DNA of 64,000 nucleotides, from positions 115,247 to 179,246 of the forward strand of contig CAKZKD010000001.1 in NCBI GenBank assembly GCA_937121175.1, given 5' to 3'. The stretch comes from an uncultured Flavobacteriales bacterium (GTDB lineage: Bacteria > Bacteroidota > Bacteroidia > Flavobacteriales_G > Salibacteraceae). The notes under the pieces were generated by a model that was given only the letters and a program-made list of their open reading frames with translations, was not told the origin of the DNA and searched no databases. Of this stretch, positions 36,210 to 45,544 are shown piece after piece (position 1 is the first letter of the stretch; each line of letters opens with the position of its first letter). A program made the position numbers and the translations under genes.

Positions 36210-38468
36210 ATGAAATACTATTTAAGTTTTGTGCTCAGCTTTTTAATATTAAGCACTTTGCAAGCCCAAGACACACAAAATCCGTGTTTAAAAGGAAGCT
36301 CTTTTCACGGGGTAATTATCGGGAGTTCAACTGCGGCAGGAACCGGACCAACGAATAGAGATAGCGCATGGGTTAACCGTTTTAGAACGTATGTAAAGTC
36401 AATTAACCCAACTAATGAAGTCACAAATTTGGCGGTAGGAGGAACGACAACCTATCAGATAATGCCTGATTCATTTGTTGCACCGAGTAATCGACCCGCA
36501 ACTAATTCCACCAAAAATGTTTCTGAAGCCATCCGATTGGGTGCAGATTTTATTGTAGTGAATATGCCATCAAATGATGGTAGTAGGGGATATGGTGCAA
36601 GCGAACAGATGTCCAACTTTCGTAGAATAGTAAATTATGCCGATAGTTTTGATGTTCCTGTTTGGGTTTGTACTACTCAGCCAAAAACGACTAGCAATCA
36701 AGGGCAAATATCTATTCAAACTGCTGTTCGCGATTCTATTTTAAATGCTTTTGGAAGTAGAGCGATTGATTTTTGGACGACGATTGCTAAAAATGATACT
36801 ATCGATACCAAATACAATTCGGGTGATAATACTCACCTGAACAATGCTGCACATGGTGTACTTTTTAATCGTGTAAAGGATAAGAACATTCTATCAGCCT
36901 TATTTGATACTCTCCCAAGACCTGATGTTGGAATTGTGAATATAGTGAATGCAACGCCGACAGAATGTGGTCGGGATTCCAACTTGTTTTTGGTCGTTTA
37001 TTGCAATTATGGAATTCCGACAAGCACAGCAACTCAGCAGATCAATGAGCTATTCATAACATCAACTCCACCGGGCCATGTCCGATTAGACAATAACATT
37101 CCGGCTGGTTTAAAAACATGTGTTCTGGATACAGCAGAAGTGTTATTTAATACTTCTATTTTAGGTGATTATAGATTGAATTCGAGCGCTCAAAATGCTC
37201 AAGATACGGTAAGAGGGAATAATCTTAAAACCTTAATTTTCAGTAGTTTGGGAGAGCCAAACTTAATGGTTACGAGTGATACCAATTGTTCGGGCAAATC
37301 ATTCACACTGTCCGCGAACTCAGATGGGAAGGATAAAATAAGTTGGCTGGACAGATTTGGTCGAGTGTTAGATTCTGGAAATACGCATGTTACAGGGCCA
37401 TTATCTAATTCAGAGGTATTTTTTGTTCATGCCACAAGAGGAAATCTATTTTATTCAGGCGATATTTCTACGACCATGACTTCCAATCGGGATTGGAATG
37501 GGGCAATGTTCGATATTGTTGCCCACGAGGATATGGTAATTGATAGTGTTTGGTCACGGATTAATACAACTGGAAACCAGTCGATAACAGCCTATTTTAA
37601 AAAGGGTACACACCAAGGTTCGGAGAACACTGCGACGGATTGGACGCTCTGGGATACTGATTTTATTGACGTAGCGAACAGTGGTGATTTAGTTGCGGCA
37701 GATTTTGGATCAAAATCTTTGATTAAAGGAGATACTTTAGGAGTTTATATCTATTTAACTGCTTCAGGTGGACAGCTAAAATACAATGCGGAATCAGCGG
37801 CACGAATTCGGACAGATTCTGTGGTTTCCATCATTACCGGAACTGGTATTTCACATGCTTTTCAAAACCTATACTATCCAAGAGATTGGAACGGTAAAAT
37901 CTCGTATCACTACGGAAATCGTCCGAATGGTGCTTGCAGAACTGTTGGAAGAGGACTTGCCGTAGTGGAAGATATTTCTGTGGATTTGGGAAATGACACC
38001 ACATTGCTTGAAAACGATTTTTTGGTTTTATCAGCACCTGCAAATTGGGTGAGCTATTTATGGAGCGATGGAAGCACCAATTCATTTTTGGTTGTTGATA
38101 CATCTAATTATCCTGTTGGGGTTCATAATATATGGGTAGAAGGGGATAACCAATTCAAATGTTCAGCACGCGATACGATTCGAATTGAGATGAAAGAGTT
38201 GATTATTGATGATGAAACAGGAATACCCACAAACATAAATAACCAAAGAATATTATTATTTCCTAATCCGAATAACGGTCAATTTTCGATTCATTCAACT
38301 GAAACGATTCAGCAATTAGAAATTTTGAATATGGCTGGTCAAATCATTTTTTCTAAAGGAATCAACTCTACATCTATTGAAACAAAAGCTTTACTTTCTA
38401 AAGGGGTTTATTTGGCTCGTATAGTTCTAGAAAATGAAATTATCCAAAAGCAAATCGTTATTGAATAG
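36210..38468 (+). CDS. Secreted SGNH/GDSL-type hydrolase with T9SS sorting domain
   Basis: Extracellular esterase-like protein, 752 residues. After the signal peptide (LSTLQAQ) the SGNH blocks are visible: block I GVIIGSSTAAGTGP with the nucleophilic Ser at about 39, a block III Asn region (VNMPSNDGSR), and Asp/His in GDNTHLN near residue 210. A C-terminal beta-rich half includes an Ig-like adhesion segment and a T9SS type A domain (RILLFPNPNNGQFSI). The substrate could be an acetylated polysaccharide. It lies 106 bp before the CotH/LTD gene, both on the plus strand. Confidence 0.85.
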   Translation: MKYYLSFVLSFLILSTLQAQDTQNPCLKGSSFHGVIIGSSTAAGTGPTNRDSAWVNRFRTYVKSINPTNEVTNLAVGGTTTYQIMPDSFVAPSNRPATNSTKNVSEAIRLGADFIVVNMPSNDGSRGYGASEQMSNFRRIVNYADSFDVPVWVCTTQPKTTSNQGQISIQTAVRDSILNAFGSRAIDFWTTIAKNDTIDTKYNSGDNTHLNNAAHGVLFNRVKDKNILSALFDTLPRPDVGIVNIVNATPTECGRDSNLFLVVYCNYGIPTSTATQQINELFITSTPPGHVRLDNNIPAGLKTCVLDTAEVLFNTSILGDYRLNSSAQNAQDTVRGNNLKTLIFSSLGEPNLMVTSDTNCSGKSFTLSANSDGKDKISWLDRFGRVLDSGNTHVTGPLSNSEVFFVHATRGNLFYSGDISTTMTSNRDWNGAMFDIVAHEDMVIDSVWSRINTTGNQSITAYFKKGTHQGSENTATDWTLWDTDFIDVANSGDLVAADFGSKSLIKGDTLGVYIYLTASGGQLKYNAESAARIRTDSVVSIITGTGISHAFQNLYYPRDWNGKISYHYGNRPNGACRTVGRGLAVVEDISVDLGNDTTLLENDFLVLSAPANWVSYLWSDGSTNSFLVVDTSNYPVGVHNIWVEGDNQFKCSARDTIRIEMKELIIDDETGIPTNINNQRILLFPNPNNGQFSIHSTETIQQLEILNMAGQIIFSKGINSTSIETKALLSKGVYLARIVLENEIIQKQIVIE

Positions 38469-38574
38469 TAAATATTTTTTGGTTTTTTTCTATGAAATCA
38501 AATATTTATTTACCCAAATAGAAGGATGCTTTGAGTAGTGTCGTCTTAGCGATAAACATTACTAAATACACTCC

Positions 38575-40857
38575 ATGAAATTACTATCTATGACCGTTGC
38601 CTCGCTTATCTCATTTGCAGTTAGCGCACAATCTTTTTATGATTTAAACACCATTCAAGAAATTAAAATCACGTTTGCTCAGTCCAATTGGGACGCCTTA
38701 CTTGATGCTCAAAAGGCAGGCGCAGAAGATTATACCATGGCGCAAACTGTCGAAATTAACGGAACTGTTTTCGATAGTGTAGGAGTGAAGTACAAAGGGA
38801 ATAGTACCTATCGTTCAACCCAAACAAAGAACCCTTTTCATATTGAATTAGACACCTACAAAGACCAAGAATATCAAGGATATTCAGATATTAAATTGAG
38901 CAATGTAGCAAACGATCCTTCTTTTGTAAGAGAAGTGTTGTCGTACCAAATTTTAAGGCAGTATGTTGATGCTCCACTTTGCAATTATGCCAATGTATAT
39001 GTCAATGGTGATTTAATTGGATTGTATTCTAACGCAGAAGCGATTTCAAAGAAATTTGTAAAAAGTCGCTTCGGTTCAAAGAATAACACTTTTGTAAAGT
39101 GTAATCCACCAGCAGGTGCCGGCCCTGGGACTACAGATTATCCTAATCTTACTTATCTAGGAACTGACAGTACTAAGTATTACGCATCTTACGAAATAAA
39201 GTCTGATGCTGGTTGGGGAGAGTTAATCGACTTAATCGACACCTTGAATACTACAACCAGTGCGTTACCTGAAATACTGGATATCAATAGAGCGCTCTGG
39301 ATGATAGCCTTTAATAATGTTTTGGTAAACTTGGATAGTTACTCAGGCGGATTTGCACAGAACTATTATTTATATCGGTCCGATTACAATCATTTCCTTC
39401 CCATAGTTTGGGATTTAAACGAATCCTTCGGAAAATTCACGCAAACTGGCTCTGCCAGCGTAAGGTTACGAAGTACAACCGACAAACAACAATTAACTCA
39501 CTTACTGCATCAAAATGATGCCGATTATCCCTTAATTCAGAAATTGCTAAGTGACCCAACATACAAAAGGATGTATGTGGCTCACTGTAAAACGATGTTG
39601 CAAGAAAATTTTGACGATGGAAGTTATTTGGTGACCGGAGATTCATTACAATCGACTATAGACGCTGCGGTTCTGGCAGACAATAACAAGTTCTTTACGT
39701 ACGCAAATTTCACTTCGAACCTGCGCTCTGATATTTCGGGAGGTGGCGGTGGGCCAGGTGGCGGTGGAGTAAATGGTATTGGTAATTTAATGGATGGAAG
39801 AAGTACCTACTTATTAGGATTGTCTGATTTTACGGCAACCGCTCCTTCGATTTCAACTCCGACTTCGTCCACATCAACACCGACCATCAATGGGAAGTTC
39901 TTTGTCACATCTACTATTTCAAACGAAGATTTGGTATTGTTTGCGTATCGATTCGAAGCGCGAGCTCCATTCGTAAAAGACACCATGTTTGATGATGGAA
40001 ACCATGGAGATGGTGCTGCAAACGATGGCGTTTATGGCATTGAGCTTATTATGAGTGGCATTACAATGGACTACTACATTTATGCTGAAAATAACAACGC
40101 AGGATTGTTTAGCCCAAGAAGAGTTGAAAAGGAATTCTACAATCTTTCGCTTTCAGGGGCTTTAGTGATTAATGAAGTAATGTCGTCCAATACCAACACA
40201 GTTGAAAGCGACGTGAATGATCTTACCGATTGGATTGAACTGTACAATGCAGGTGATGAGGCCATTAGTTTGGGAGATTATTATTTGAGTGATGACAACA
40301 AAATCAATAACAAATGGAAACTGCCTGAGCTGACATTGGCGCCAAAAGATTATGCCATGGTTTGGGCAAGTGGTGAAGAATTGAGAAGCGACTGGAATGC
40401 CAATTTCAAAATATCAAAAAGCGGTGAGTCAATTGGATTGTACTACAACACCCAGGGAATAATAGGACAGGTCGATTATGTTGAAGTTCCTGCGCTGGAA
40501 TCAAATACGTCTTATGGTCGCGAGACCGATGGTGCAGATGAATGGATAATTTTTCAGCGTTCTACTCCCGATACAGCAAATCATATAGTGGATACAACTT
40601 CTATTGGTGAATATGAACTGAATGCTATTCAGATGTATCCTAACCCAATGAATGAATATCTAATTATCGAATTAGGAGCAATTACCAGTTCTGTGCAACT
40701 TGATATTTACGATGCAGTTGGCCGTAAAACGTTAAGTAAAGAACTCACAGCCAGTGAACAATCCATTCCAGTTGTTGATTTTCAACGTGGAGTTTATGTG
40801 TTGGTCTTAACCTCAGAAAGTGGAGCAAAACGTATTGAGAAGTTGGTAAAAGAATAG
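38575..40857 (+). CDS. Secreted CotH-kinase/lamin-tail-domain protein with T9SS sorting domain
   Basis: Surface or secreted protein of 760 residues. The first half is a CotH kinase-like domain (VGVKYKGNSTYR, DIKLSNVANDPSFVRE, LPIVWDLNESFG), a family with an atypical protein-kinase fold that includes spore-coat CotH. A Gly-rich hinge (GGGGGPGGGGV) follows, then a beta domain, a lamin-tail domain (LVINEVMSSNTN, DWIELYNAGDEAISLGDYYLSD), and a T9SS type A ending. CotH-LTD fusions are common on Bacteroidota surfaces; the substrate here is unknown. Confidence 0.88.
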   Translation: MKLLSMTVASLISFAVSAQSFYDLNTIQEIKITFAQSNWDALLDAQKAGAEDYTMAQTVEINGTVFDSVGVKYKGNSTYRSTQTKNPFHIELDTYKDQEYQGYSDIKLSNVANDPSFVREVLSYQILRQYVDAPLCNYANVYVNGDLIGLYSNAEAISKKFVKSRFGSKNNTFVKCNPPAGAGPGTTDYPNLTYLGTDSTKYYASYEIKSDAGWGELIDLIDTLNTTTSALPEILDINRALWMIAFNNVLVNLDSYSGGFAQNYYLYRSDYNHFLPIVWDLNESFGKFTQTGSASVRLRSTTDKQQLTHLLHQNDADYPLIQKLLSDPTYKRMYVAHCKTMLQENFDDGSYLVTGDSLQSTIDAAVLADNNKFFTYANFTSNLRSDISGGGGGPGGGGVNGIGNLMDGRSTYLLGLSDFTATAPSISTPTSSTSTPTINGKFFVTSTISNEDLVLFAYRFEARAPFVKDTMFDDGNHGDGAANDGVYGIELIMSGITMDYYIYAENNNAGLFSPRRVEKEFYNLSLSGALVINEVMSSNTNTVESDVNDLTDWIELYNAGDEAISLGDYYLSDDNKINNKWKLPELTLAPKDYAMVWASGEELRSDWNANFKISKSGESIGLYYNTQGIIGQVDYVEVPALESNTSYGRETDGADEWIIFQRSTPDTANHIVDTTSIGEYELNAIQMYPNPMNEYLIIELGAITSSVQLDIYDAVGRKTLSKELTASEQSIPVVDFQRGVYVLVLTSESGAKRIEKLVKE

Positions 40858-40974
40858 AATACTTGAAATAAATCGTCCTCTTGAGATGCTATATCCATTT
40901 CAGCATTTCAATAGTACAATTTCAATAATGACATTAACAAGTTCTGCACGACGCTTGTTTGGTACAATTCATTT

Positions 40975-41802
40975 CTACGCCTGATAAGCCGAAAAAATAT
41001 CAACAGCTTGTTTGGCTTCTAGTACATCATGAACGCGAAGAATGTTTGCGCCATTTTGCAGAGCTAACATGTGAACAGCCGTTGTGCCATTTAATGCTTC
41101 TTGTTGGTTGATATCCAGCACATTATTAATCATTGATTTCCTGGAAACACCAACAAGTATGGGGCATTCCAAAATACTAAGTTGGTCTAATTCGCGAAGC
41201 AATTGATAATTGTCTTTTACCGTTTTTCCAAAACCAAACCCAGGGTCCAAAATTACATCGTTTACACCAAGTTGGTTGAGTTTTAGTACAACTCCAGACA
41301 GGCTTTTCACCACATTGATAGTTACTCCCAATTCGTCGTAAGTAGGTTTGTTTTGCATGGTGTCTGGAGTTCCGTGCATGTGCATGGCTATGTACGGAAC
41401 TTGCAATTCTGCCGCAGTTTCAAACATTTTCTCATCCAAATTTCCAGCAGAAATATCATTTATTAAGCAAGCTCCATTTTCAACTGCAAATCTGGCAACA
41501 GCAGATCTAAAGGTGTCTATTGAAATCAAAGCCTCTGGAAACCGTTTGGTTATTTCCGGTAATATGGACAGTCGTTTAAGTTCTTCTTCTTCTGAAATGG
41601 CTTTAGCTCCTGGTCGAGAAGAATAGGCTCCAATATCAATTAAATCGGCCCCGTCTTCAAGCATTTTTTCTGTTTGGGAAAGAGCAGACTTTGTTGAATT
41701 ATGCTGGCCTCCATCAAAAAATGAATCAGGTGTAACGTTTAGAATACCCATCACTTTTGGTTTTGATAGATCAATTAAATATCCTTTACAATTTATGGTC
41801 AT
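40975..41802 (-). CDS. folP: Dihydropteroate synthase
   Basis: Joins 6-hydroxymethyl-7,8-dihydropterin pyrophosphate to p-aminobenzoate in folate synthesis. The 275-residue TIM barrel shows GILNVTPDSFFDGG, DIGAYSSRPGA, INDIS, DPGFGFGKTVKDN and GVSRKS in order. Divergent from the DUF1599 gene across 68 bp, a pairing seen in Bacteroidota. folE of the same pathway is at 3.5 kb. Confidence 0.97.
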   Translation of the reverse strand: MTINCKGYLIDLSKPKVMGILNVTPDSFFDGGQHNSTKSALSQTEKMLEDGADLIDIGAYSSRPGAKAISEEEELKRLSILPEITKRFPEALISIDTFRSAVARFAVENGACLINDISAGNLDEKMFETAAELQVPYIAMHMHGTPDTMQNKPTYDELGVTINVVKSLSGVVLKLNQLGVNDVILDPGFGFGKTVKDNYQLLRELDQLSILECPILVGVSRKSMINNVLDINQQEALNGTTAVHMLALQNGANILRVHDVLEAKQAVDIFSAYQA

Positions 41803-41870
41803 TTGTTCAAAAGATTCTTTTACGGCAATTATTGAATTGAATTACTTTGCAAATGTAGATTTAAACGTAC

Positions 41871-42413
41871 ATGGCAAATACATCCCAACAATACGACAAA
41901 GCGATAGGTAGCTGTAGAGATATTTTTCAGAAAAAAATGTCAGATTACGGCTCTGCTTGGCGCATTTTGAGAACTACTTCTCTAACGGACCAAATATTTA
42001 TAAAAGCCAATCGAATCAAAACATTAGAAGATACCGGAGTAAGTAAAGTAGGAGAGGGCATTGAGCCTGAATACATTGGTATAATCAATTACTGTATCAT
42101 GGCACTTATTCAACTGGAGTTGGGTGAATCCACCGACGTGGAGATGGAATTGGATAAGGCAATGACCAAATACAACCATTGGGCGACTGAGGCCAAGTCA
42201 TTAATGGAAAACAAAAACCATGATTATGGTGAGGCTTGGCGAGATATGCGCATCAGCTCTCTAACGGACCTTATTTTGATGAAAATTTTGCGCATCAAAC
42301 AAATTGAGGATAACAAAGGCAAAACACTGATTTCTGAAGGAATTGATGCGAACTATTTGGATATGCTGAATTATTCGGTTTTTGCGTTGATTAAGTTGGA
42401 TGAAGAAAAGTAG
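41871..42413 (+). CDS. DUF1599 (nucleotide-modification-associated) protein
   Basis: The 180-residue protein is two copies of one domain: DIFQKKMSDYGSAWRILRTTSLTDQI in the first half and SLMENKNHDYGEAWRDMRISSLTDLI in the second, each followed by a helical RIKxxED region. This is DUF1599, also called Nmad1, thought to act on modified nucleotides or as a pyrophosphohydrolase-like fold; the function is not established. It is often next to folP in this phylum, as here. Confidence 0.88.
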   Translation: MANTSQQYDKAIGSCRDIFQKKMSDYGSAWRILRTTSLTDQIFIKANRIKTLEDTGVSKVGEGIEPEYIGIINYCIMALIQLELGESTDVEMELDKAMTKYNHWATEAKSLMENKNHDYGEAWRDMRISSLTDLILMKILRIKQIEDNKGKTLISEGIDANYLDMLNYSVFALIKLDEEK

Positions 42414-42500
42414 TGATTAGTGACTGGAAACTAGTAACCAATAGATGGTGACTAGTGAAAAGTAATTAACAGTTAGCAGTATTGTTTAAGTAAGTAGAAA
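42414..42500. repeat. Degenerate AGTGACT-type direct-repeat tract
   Basis: The interval contains repeated near-copies of TAGTGACT, AGTGATT, TGACTAGTGA and CTAGTAACC. It looks like a decayed tandem repeat and resembles the complement of the perfect TGTCACT heptamer repeat at the window end. No coding potential is seen in 42414-42549. Confidence 0.45.
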
Positions 42501-42549
42501 TCCAATTACTAAATTATCTCATTGAATAATTGTCAAATTACCCAATTAC

Positions 42550-43620
42550 TCACTCTTTCTCCAAAAACGAAATCCGAGAAACTTTACCATTGCTACCAGC
42601 TAAATAACCGAATTTACCACTAGGAGAAAAGCAAATAGCATTGAAACCATCTTTCGAGAAGTTTTTCCAAGTCAAACCATTGTCGAAACTCATATCGGTT
42701 CCATTTGTACCTGTGCATAACACAAGATTTTTGTCTGGAGCGAATTCCACAGCAGAACGATAACCATTCGGTGTAGATTCAGAGAGAATGTTCCAGTCTT
42801 TTCCTCCATTTACGGACCTTGAAATAATCAAATCCTTGTTATCTGGCTCTTCCCAACTTCCTCCGACCGCAATACCGATATATGATTTTGCTTTAGTGGG
42901 GTCTTTCTTAAATGCCATGGAATAAACACCGCGCGAATTCTCTTTATTGCCCAGTTGAGAAAGGTAAAACTCCCAAGTTTTTCCTTGGTCCTCAGAGTAC
43001 AAAACACGCCCTCGAGGATAGCCCATGCCAATTACTACTTTGTTTTTACCAATAGTTCTAATGCTGGTGCCACTTGCCGCAAATCCACCCTCGGAAGGAA
43101 GAGCAAGTGGTAGGTTCTTCTCAGAAAGCATTTGCCAACTATTGCCACCGTTTTCAGTTCTGAGTATAGGAATATAGTCTCCCATAGCGTCTCCAAAAGC
43201 AACACCAACCTTATCATCAAAAAATGCCATTCCGTCCAGGAAAATATTTGGGTTTTCGTTGAAATAAGTCATCCACCATGACATGCCACCGTTGTTGGTT
43301 CTAAAAATTTTGGCTGGACTTCCAATGGCCATGATAGCCAATTTTTTCTTATCGAATAATTTTAAATCTCTGAAATCTGAAGATTCGTGACCTGGAATAG
43401 TCAATGTTTCCCACGTTTCGCCAGCATCAAATGACTTTAGAATGGTTCCTCCATTTCCAGTTGCCCATACCGTACTATCATCAAAAGCTTGAATAGCCCG
43501 AATACTAATTTTGGTGTCGGTGTTTAATGGTCTCTGAACCAATAAATAGGGGTCAGAGTCGTCGGTAAAACAACTTGAAAGACCAATGCAAATCAAGATA
43601 AATATGGGCCACTTTTTCAT
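42550..43620 (-). CDS. YCF48/BNR-repeat lipoprotein
   Basis: Predicted beta-propeller of 356 residues. Lipobox LSSC near residue 17, then repeated BNR/Asp-box elements: ILKSFDAGETWE, IFRTNNGGMSWW, ILRTENGGNSWQ, VLYSEDQGKTWE, ISRSVNGGKDWN and SFDNGLTWKNF. This is the YCF48-like fold of photosystem II assembly factors, found in many non-photosynthetic Bacteroidota as secreted 'oxidoreductase-like' proteins. Role unknown. Divergent from the sugar operon. Confidence 0.85.
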   Translation of the reverse strand: MKKWPIFILICIGLSSCFTDDSDPYLLVQRPLNTDTKISIRAIQAFDDSTVWATGNGGTILKSFDAGETWETLTIPGHESSDFRDLKLFDKKKLAIMAIGSPAKIFRTNNGGMSWWMTYFNENPNIFLDGMAFFDDKVGVAFGDAMGDYIPILRTENGGNSWQMLSEKNLPLALPSEGGFAASGTSIRTIGKNKVVIGMGYPRGRVLYSEDQGKTWEFYLSQLGNKENSRGVYSMAFKKDPTKAKSYIGIAVGGSWEEPDNKDLIISRSVNGGKDWNILSESTPNGYRSAVEFAPDKNLVLCTGTNGTDMSFDNGLTWKNFSKDGFNAICFSPSGKFGYLAGSNGKVSRISFLEKE

Positions 43621-43676
43621 TTGGGAAAATTAATTTAAAACCGAAATAAAAACACAAATTCAACAAGTCAATCAAA

Positions 43677-43684
43677 TATATTTG
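43677..43684 (+). promoter_or_regulatory. Predicted -7 promoter element of the acetamido-sugar operon
   Basis: TATATTTG matches TAnnTTTG exactly, 22 bp before the ATG at 43706. Probably the main promoter for the following run of closely spaced genes. Confidence 0.5.
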
Positions 43685-43705
43685 CAGACCTACGAAAAAA
43701 TAGAC

Positions 43706-44713
43706 ATGATTAGAGCAGGAGTTATAGGATATGGGTACTGGGGACCCAACATTGTAAGAAATTTCAACAATCACGCAAACATAGAAGTTACCAAGGTTTG
43801 TGACAAATCAGCGGACAGACTTTCGGCACTTGCTGGAGCATTTAAAGGAATTGAAGGTGTTTCGGATGCCGACGATATCTTAAAAGACACCTCCATAGAC
43901 GCAGTTGCTATTGTAACTCCAGTATTTGCACATTTTCCATTGGCGAAAAAAGCATTGGAGAATGGTAAACACGTTTTCTTAGAAAAACCGTTTACTGCAA
44001 CCTCTGATCAGGCGAAAGAATTGATTGAGTTAGCGGCTGCTAAAGGATTGGTCATTATGGTTGATCATACCTTCTTGTTTACAGGAGCAGTTCGCAAAAT
44101 GAAAGAGCTTGTAGAGAATGGCACAATGGGCGATTTATACTACTACGATTCGATGCGGGTGAACTTGGGTTTATTCCAGCACGATGTAAATGTAATTTGG
44201 GATTTAGTACCACACGATATTTCTATCATGCAATATTTGGTTCCAGATTTAAAGCCTATTTCATTGAACGCAACCGGTTCTTCTCACTTCGGAAGAGGGT
44301 TGGAAGATGTAGCATACCTAACCGTACAATATGAAAACAACTTCATAGCGCATTTTAACGCAAACTGGATGTCTCCTGTAAAAATCCGTCAGACATTATT
44401 GGCCGGAAGCAACAAAATGTTGGTTTGGGACGATGTTGAGCCAGATTACAAATTGAAGGTTTACGATAAAGGAGTAGAAGTAAACGACAAAAGCGACATA
44501 TATAATCTGTTAATTTCTTATCGTTCAGGCGATATGCAAAGCCCAAAAGTTGCAGCATTAGAGGCTCTTAAATTAGAGACAGAGCATTTTTACGATGCCA
44601 TTACCAAAGGTATTAAGCCGATTAACGGTGGTGAAGAAGGATTAAAAGTAGTAGAGATTTTAGAAGCCTCTGATCAATCGATTAAGAATGGTGGAGCGGA
44701 AGTGAAATTTTAG
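43706..44713 (+). CDS. Gfo/Idh/MocA-family NAD(P)-dependent sugar oxidoreductase
   Basis: Nucleotide-sugar dehydrogenase-type enzyme, 335 residues from ATG 43706. The Rossmann motif is GVIGYGYWGPNIVRNF and the family EKP motif is in HVFLEKPFT. The frame opens at a TTG (43682) that overlaps the promoter motif, so I reject that start. With the acyltransferase and aminotransferase just downstream it resembles the WlbA-WlbB-WlbE set that makes 3-acetamido sugars from UDP-GlcNAcA, here as the 3-oxidising step. The precise sugar is inferred from gene set only. Confidence 0.92.
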   Translation: MIRAGVIGYGYWGPNIVRNFNNHANIEVTKVCDKSADRLSALAGAFKGIEGVSDADDILKDTSIDAVAIVTPVFAHFPLAKKALENGKHVFLEKPFTATSDQAKELIELAAAKGLVIMVDHTFLFTGAVRKMKELVENGTMGDLYYYDSMRVNLGLFQHDVNVIWDLVPHDISIMQYLVPDLKPISLNATGSSHFGRGLEDVAYLTVQYENNFIAHFNANWMSPVKIRQTLLAGSNKMLVWDDVEPDYKLKVYDKGVEVNDKSDIYNLLISYRSGDMQSPKVAALEALKLETEHFYDAITKGIKPINGGEEGLKVVEILEASDQSIKNGGAEVKF

Positions 44714-44725
44714 GAATCCGATATT

Positions 44726-45040
44726 ATGAAAACGCTTAAATTTTTATTGGCTGGTTTAATTCTAACAGGCTTTTCAATATCTTCTTTTGGACAGTCAGAA
44801 AGGACTTATATTTCAATTTATGATGTAAATGCTTCTAAAAATCTTAGTAATGTGACGGTTGTTCAAGCTGGTAAAACTCTAGAATTCGTTGAACTGAAAG
44901 GTGCATTAAAGACCGGAGCTGAAGAAAGAGCGAAAGTTATTTCTGGAATTCTAGAGAAATATTTATCAAAGGGTTTCACCGTTGAGAATTCTACAAGTAG
45001 AGCGTATAATACTTTATATATCTTAAAAAAAGAAGGCTAA
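44726..45040 (+). CDS. Small secreted protein inside the sugar operon
   Basis: Function unknown. 104 residues: a signal peptide (FLLAGLILTGFSISSFGQ), then a short beta-rich mature part. The end, KYLSKGFTVENSTSRAYNTLYILKK, resembles the C-terminus of the small secreted protein at 1683-1952 (KFGSEGWRVINQTASTYLLERK); both share SISSFGQ. It lies 12 bp after the dehydrogenase and 3 bp before the acyltransferase, an unexpected position for a periplasmic protein in a cytoplasmic sugar pathway. Confidence 0.75.
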   Translation: MKTLKFLLAGLILTGFSISSFGQSERTYISIYDVNASKNLSNVTVVQAGKTLEFVELKGALKTGAEERAKVISGILEKYLSKGFTVENSTSRAYNTLYILKKEG

Positions 45041-45043
45041 CCT

Positions 45044-45544
45044 ATGAAAACCCTCACCGAAGACTCCCCAAAACGCTCTTTGAACAATGTTCAAGTAGGT
45101 GAAGACGTGAAGATTTACGATTTTGTAAATGCTTATGGTTGTGAAATCGGAGATCGTTCTAAAGTTGGAACCTTTGTAGAAATACAGAAAGGAGCCAGCA
45201 TAGGAAAAGATTGTAAAATCTCTTCTCATACTTTTATTTGCGAAGGGGTACATATTGGCGACGGCGTTTTCGTTGGTCACAACGTGTCTTTTATCAACGA
45301 TATGTTTCCGAGGGCTGTAAATGCAGACGGAAGTATGCAAACCGATGACGATTGGGAAATGGTGACTACCAACATTGGAAACCGAGTAAGTATTGGAACC
45401 AGTGCAACCATCCTTGGAGGAATAAAAATTGGCGATAACGCCATAGTAGGTGCAGGTTCGGTAGTAACTAAAGATGTACCAGAAAATGCAATAATTGCGG
45501 GCAATCCAGCGCGCATTAAACGATATTTAAACGAAGAAAAATAA
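45044..45544 (+). CDS. Hexapeptide-repeat acyltransferase (WlbB/FdtC-like)
   Basis: Predicted N-acetyltransferase acting on an amino-sugar nucleotide. The 166-residue protein is a left-handed parallel beta-helix with repeated [LIV]-G-x4 units (GCEIGDRSKVGTFVEIQ, GASIGKDCKISSHTFI, GIKIGDNAIVGAGSVV) and a terminal NPARIKRYL. The stop overlaps the aminotransferase ATG by 1 bp, so their products are probably made together; in WlbB-type pathways the acetyltransferase acts after the aminotransferase. Confidence 0.92.
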   Translation: MKTLTEDSPKRSLNNVQVGEDVKIYDFVNAYGCEIGDRSKVGTFVEIQKGASIGKDCKISSHTFICEGVHIGDGVFVGHNVSFINDMFPRAVNADGSMQTDDDWEMVTTNIGNRVSIGTSATILGGIKIGDNAIVGAGSVVTKDVPENAIIAGNPARIKRYLNEEK

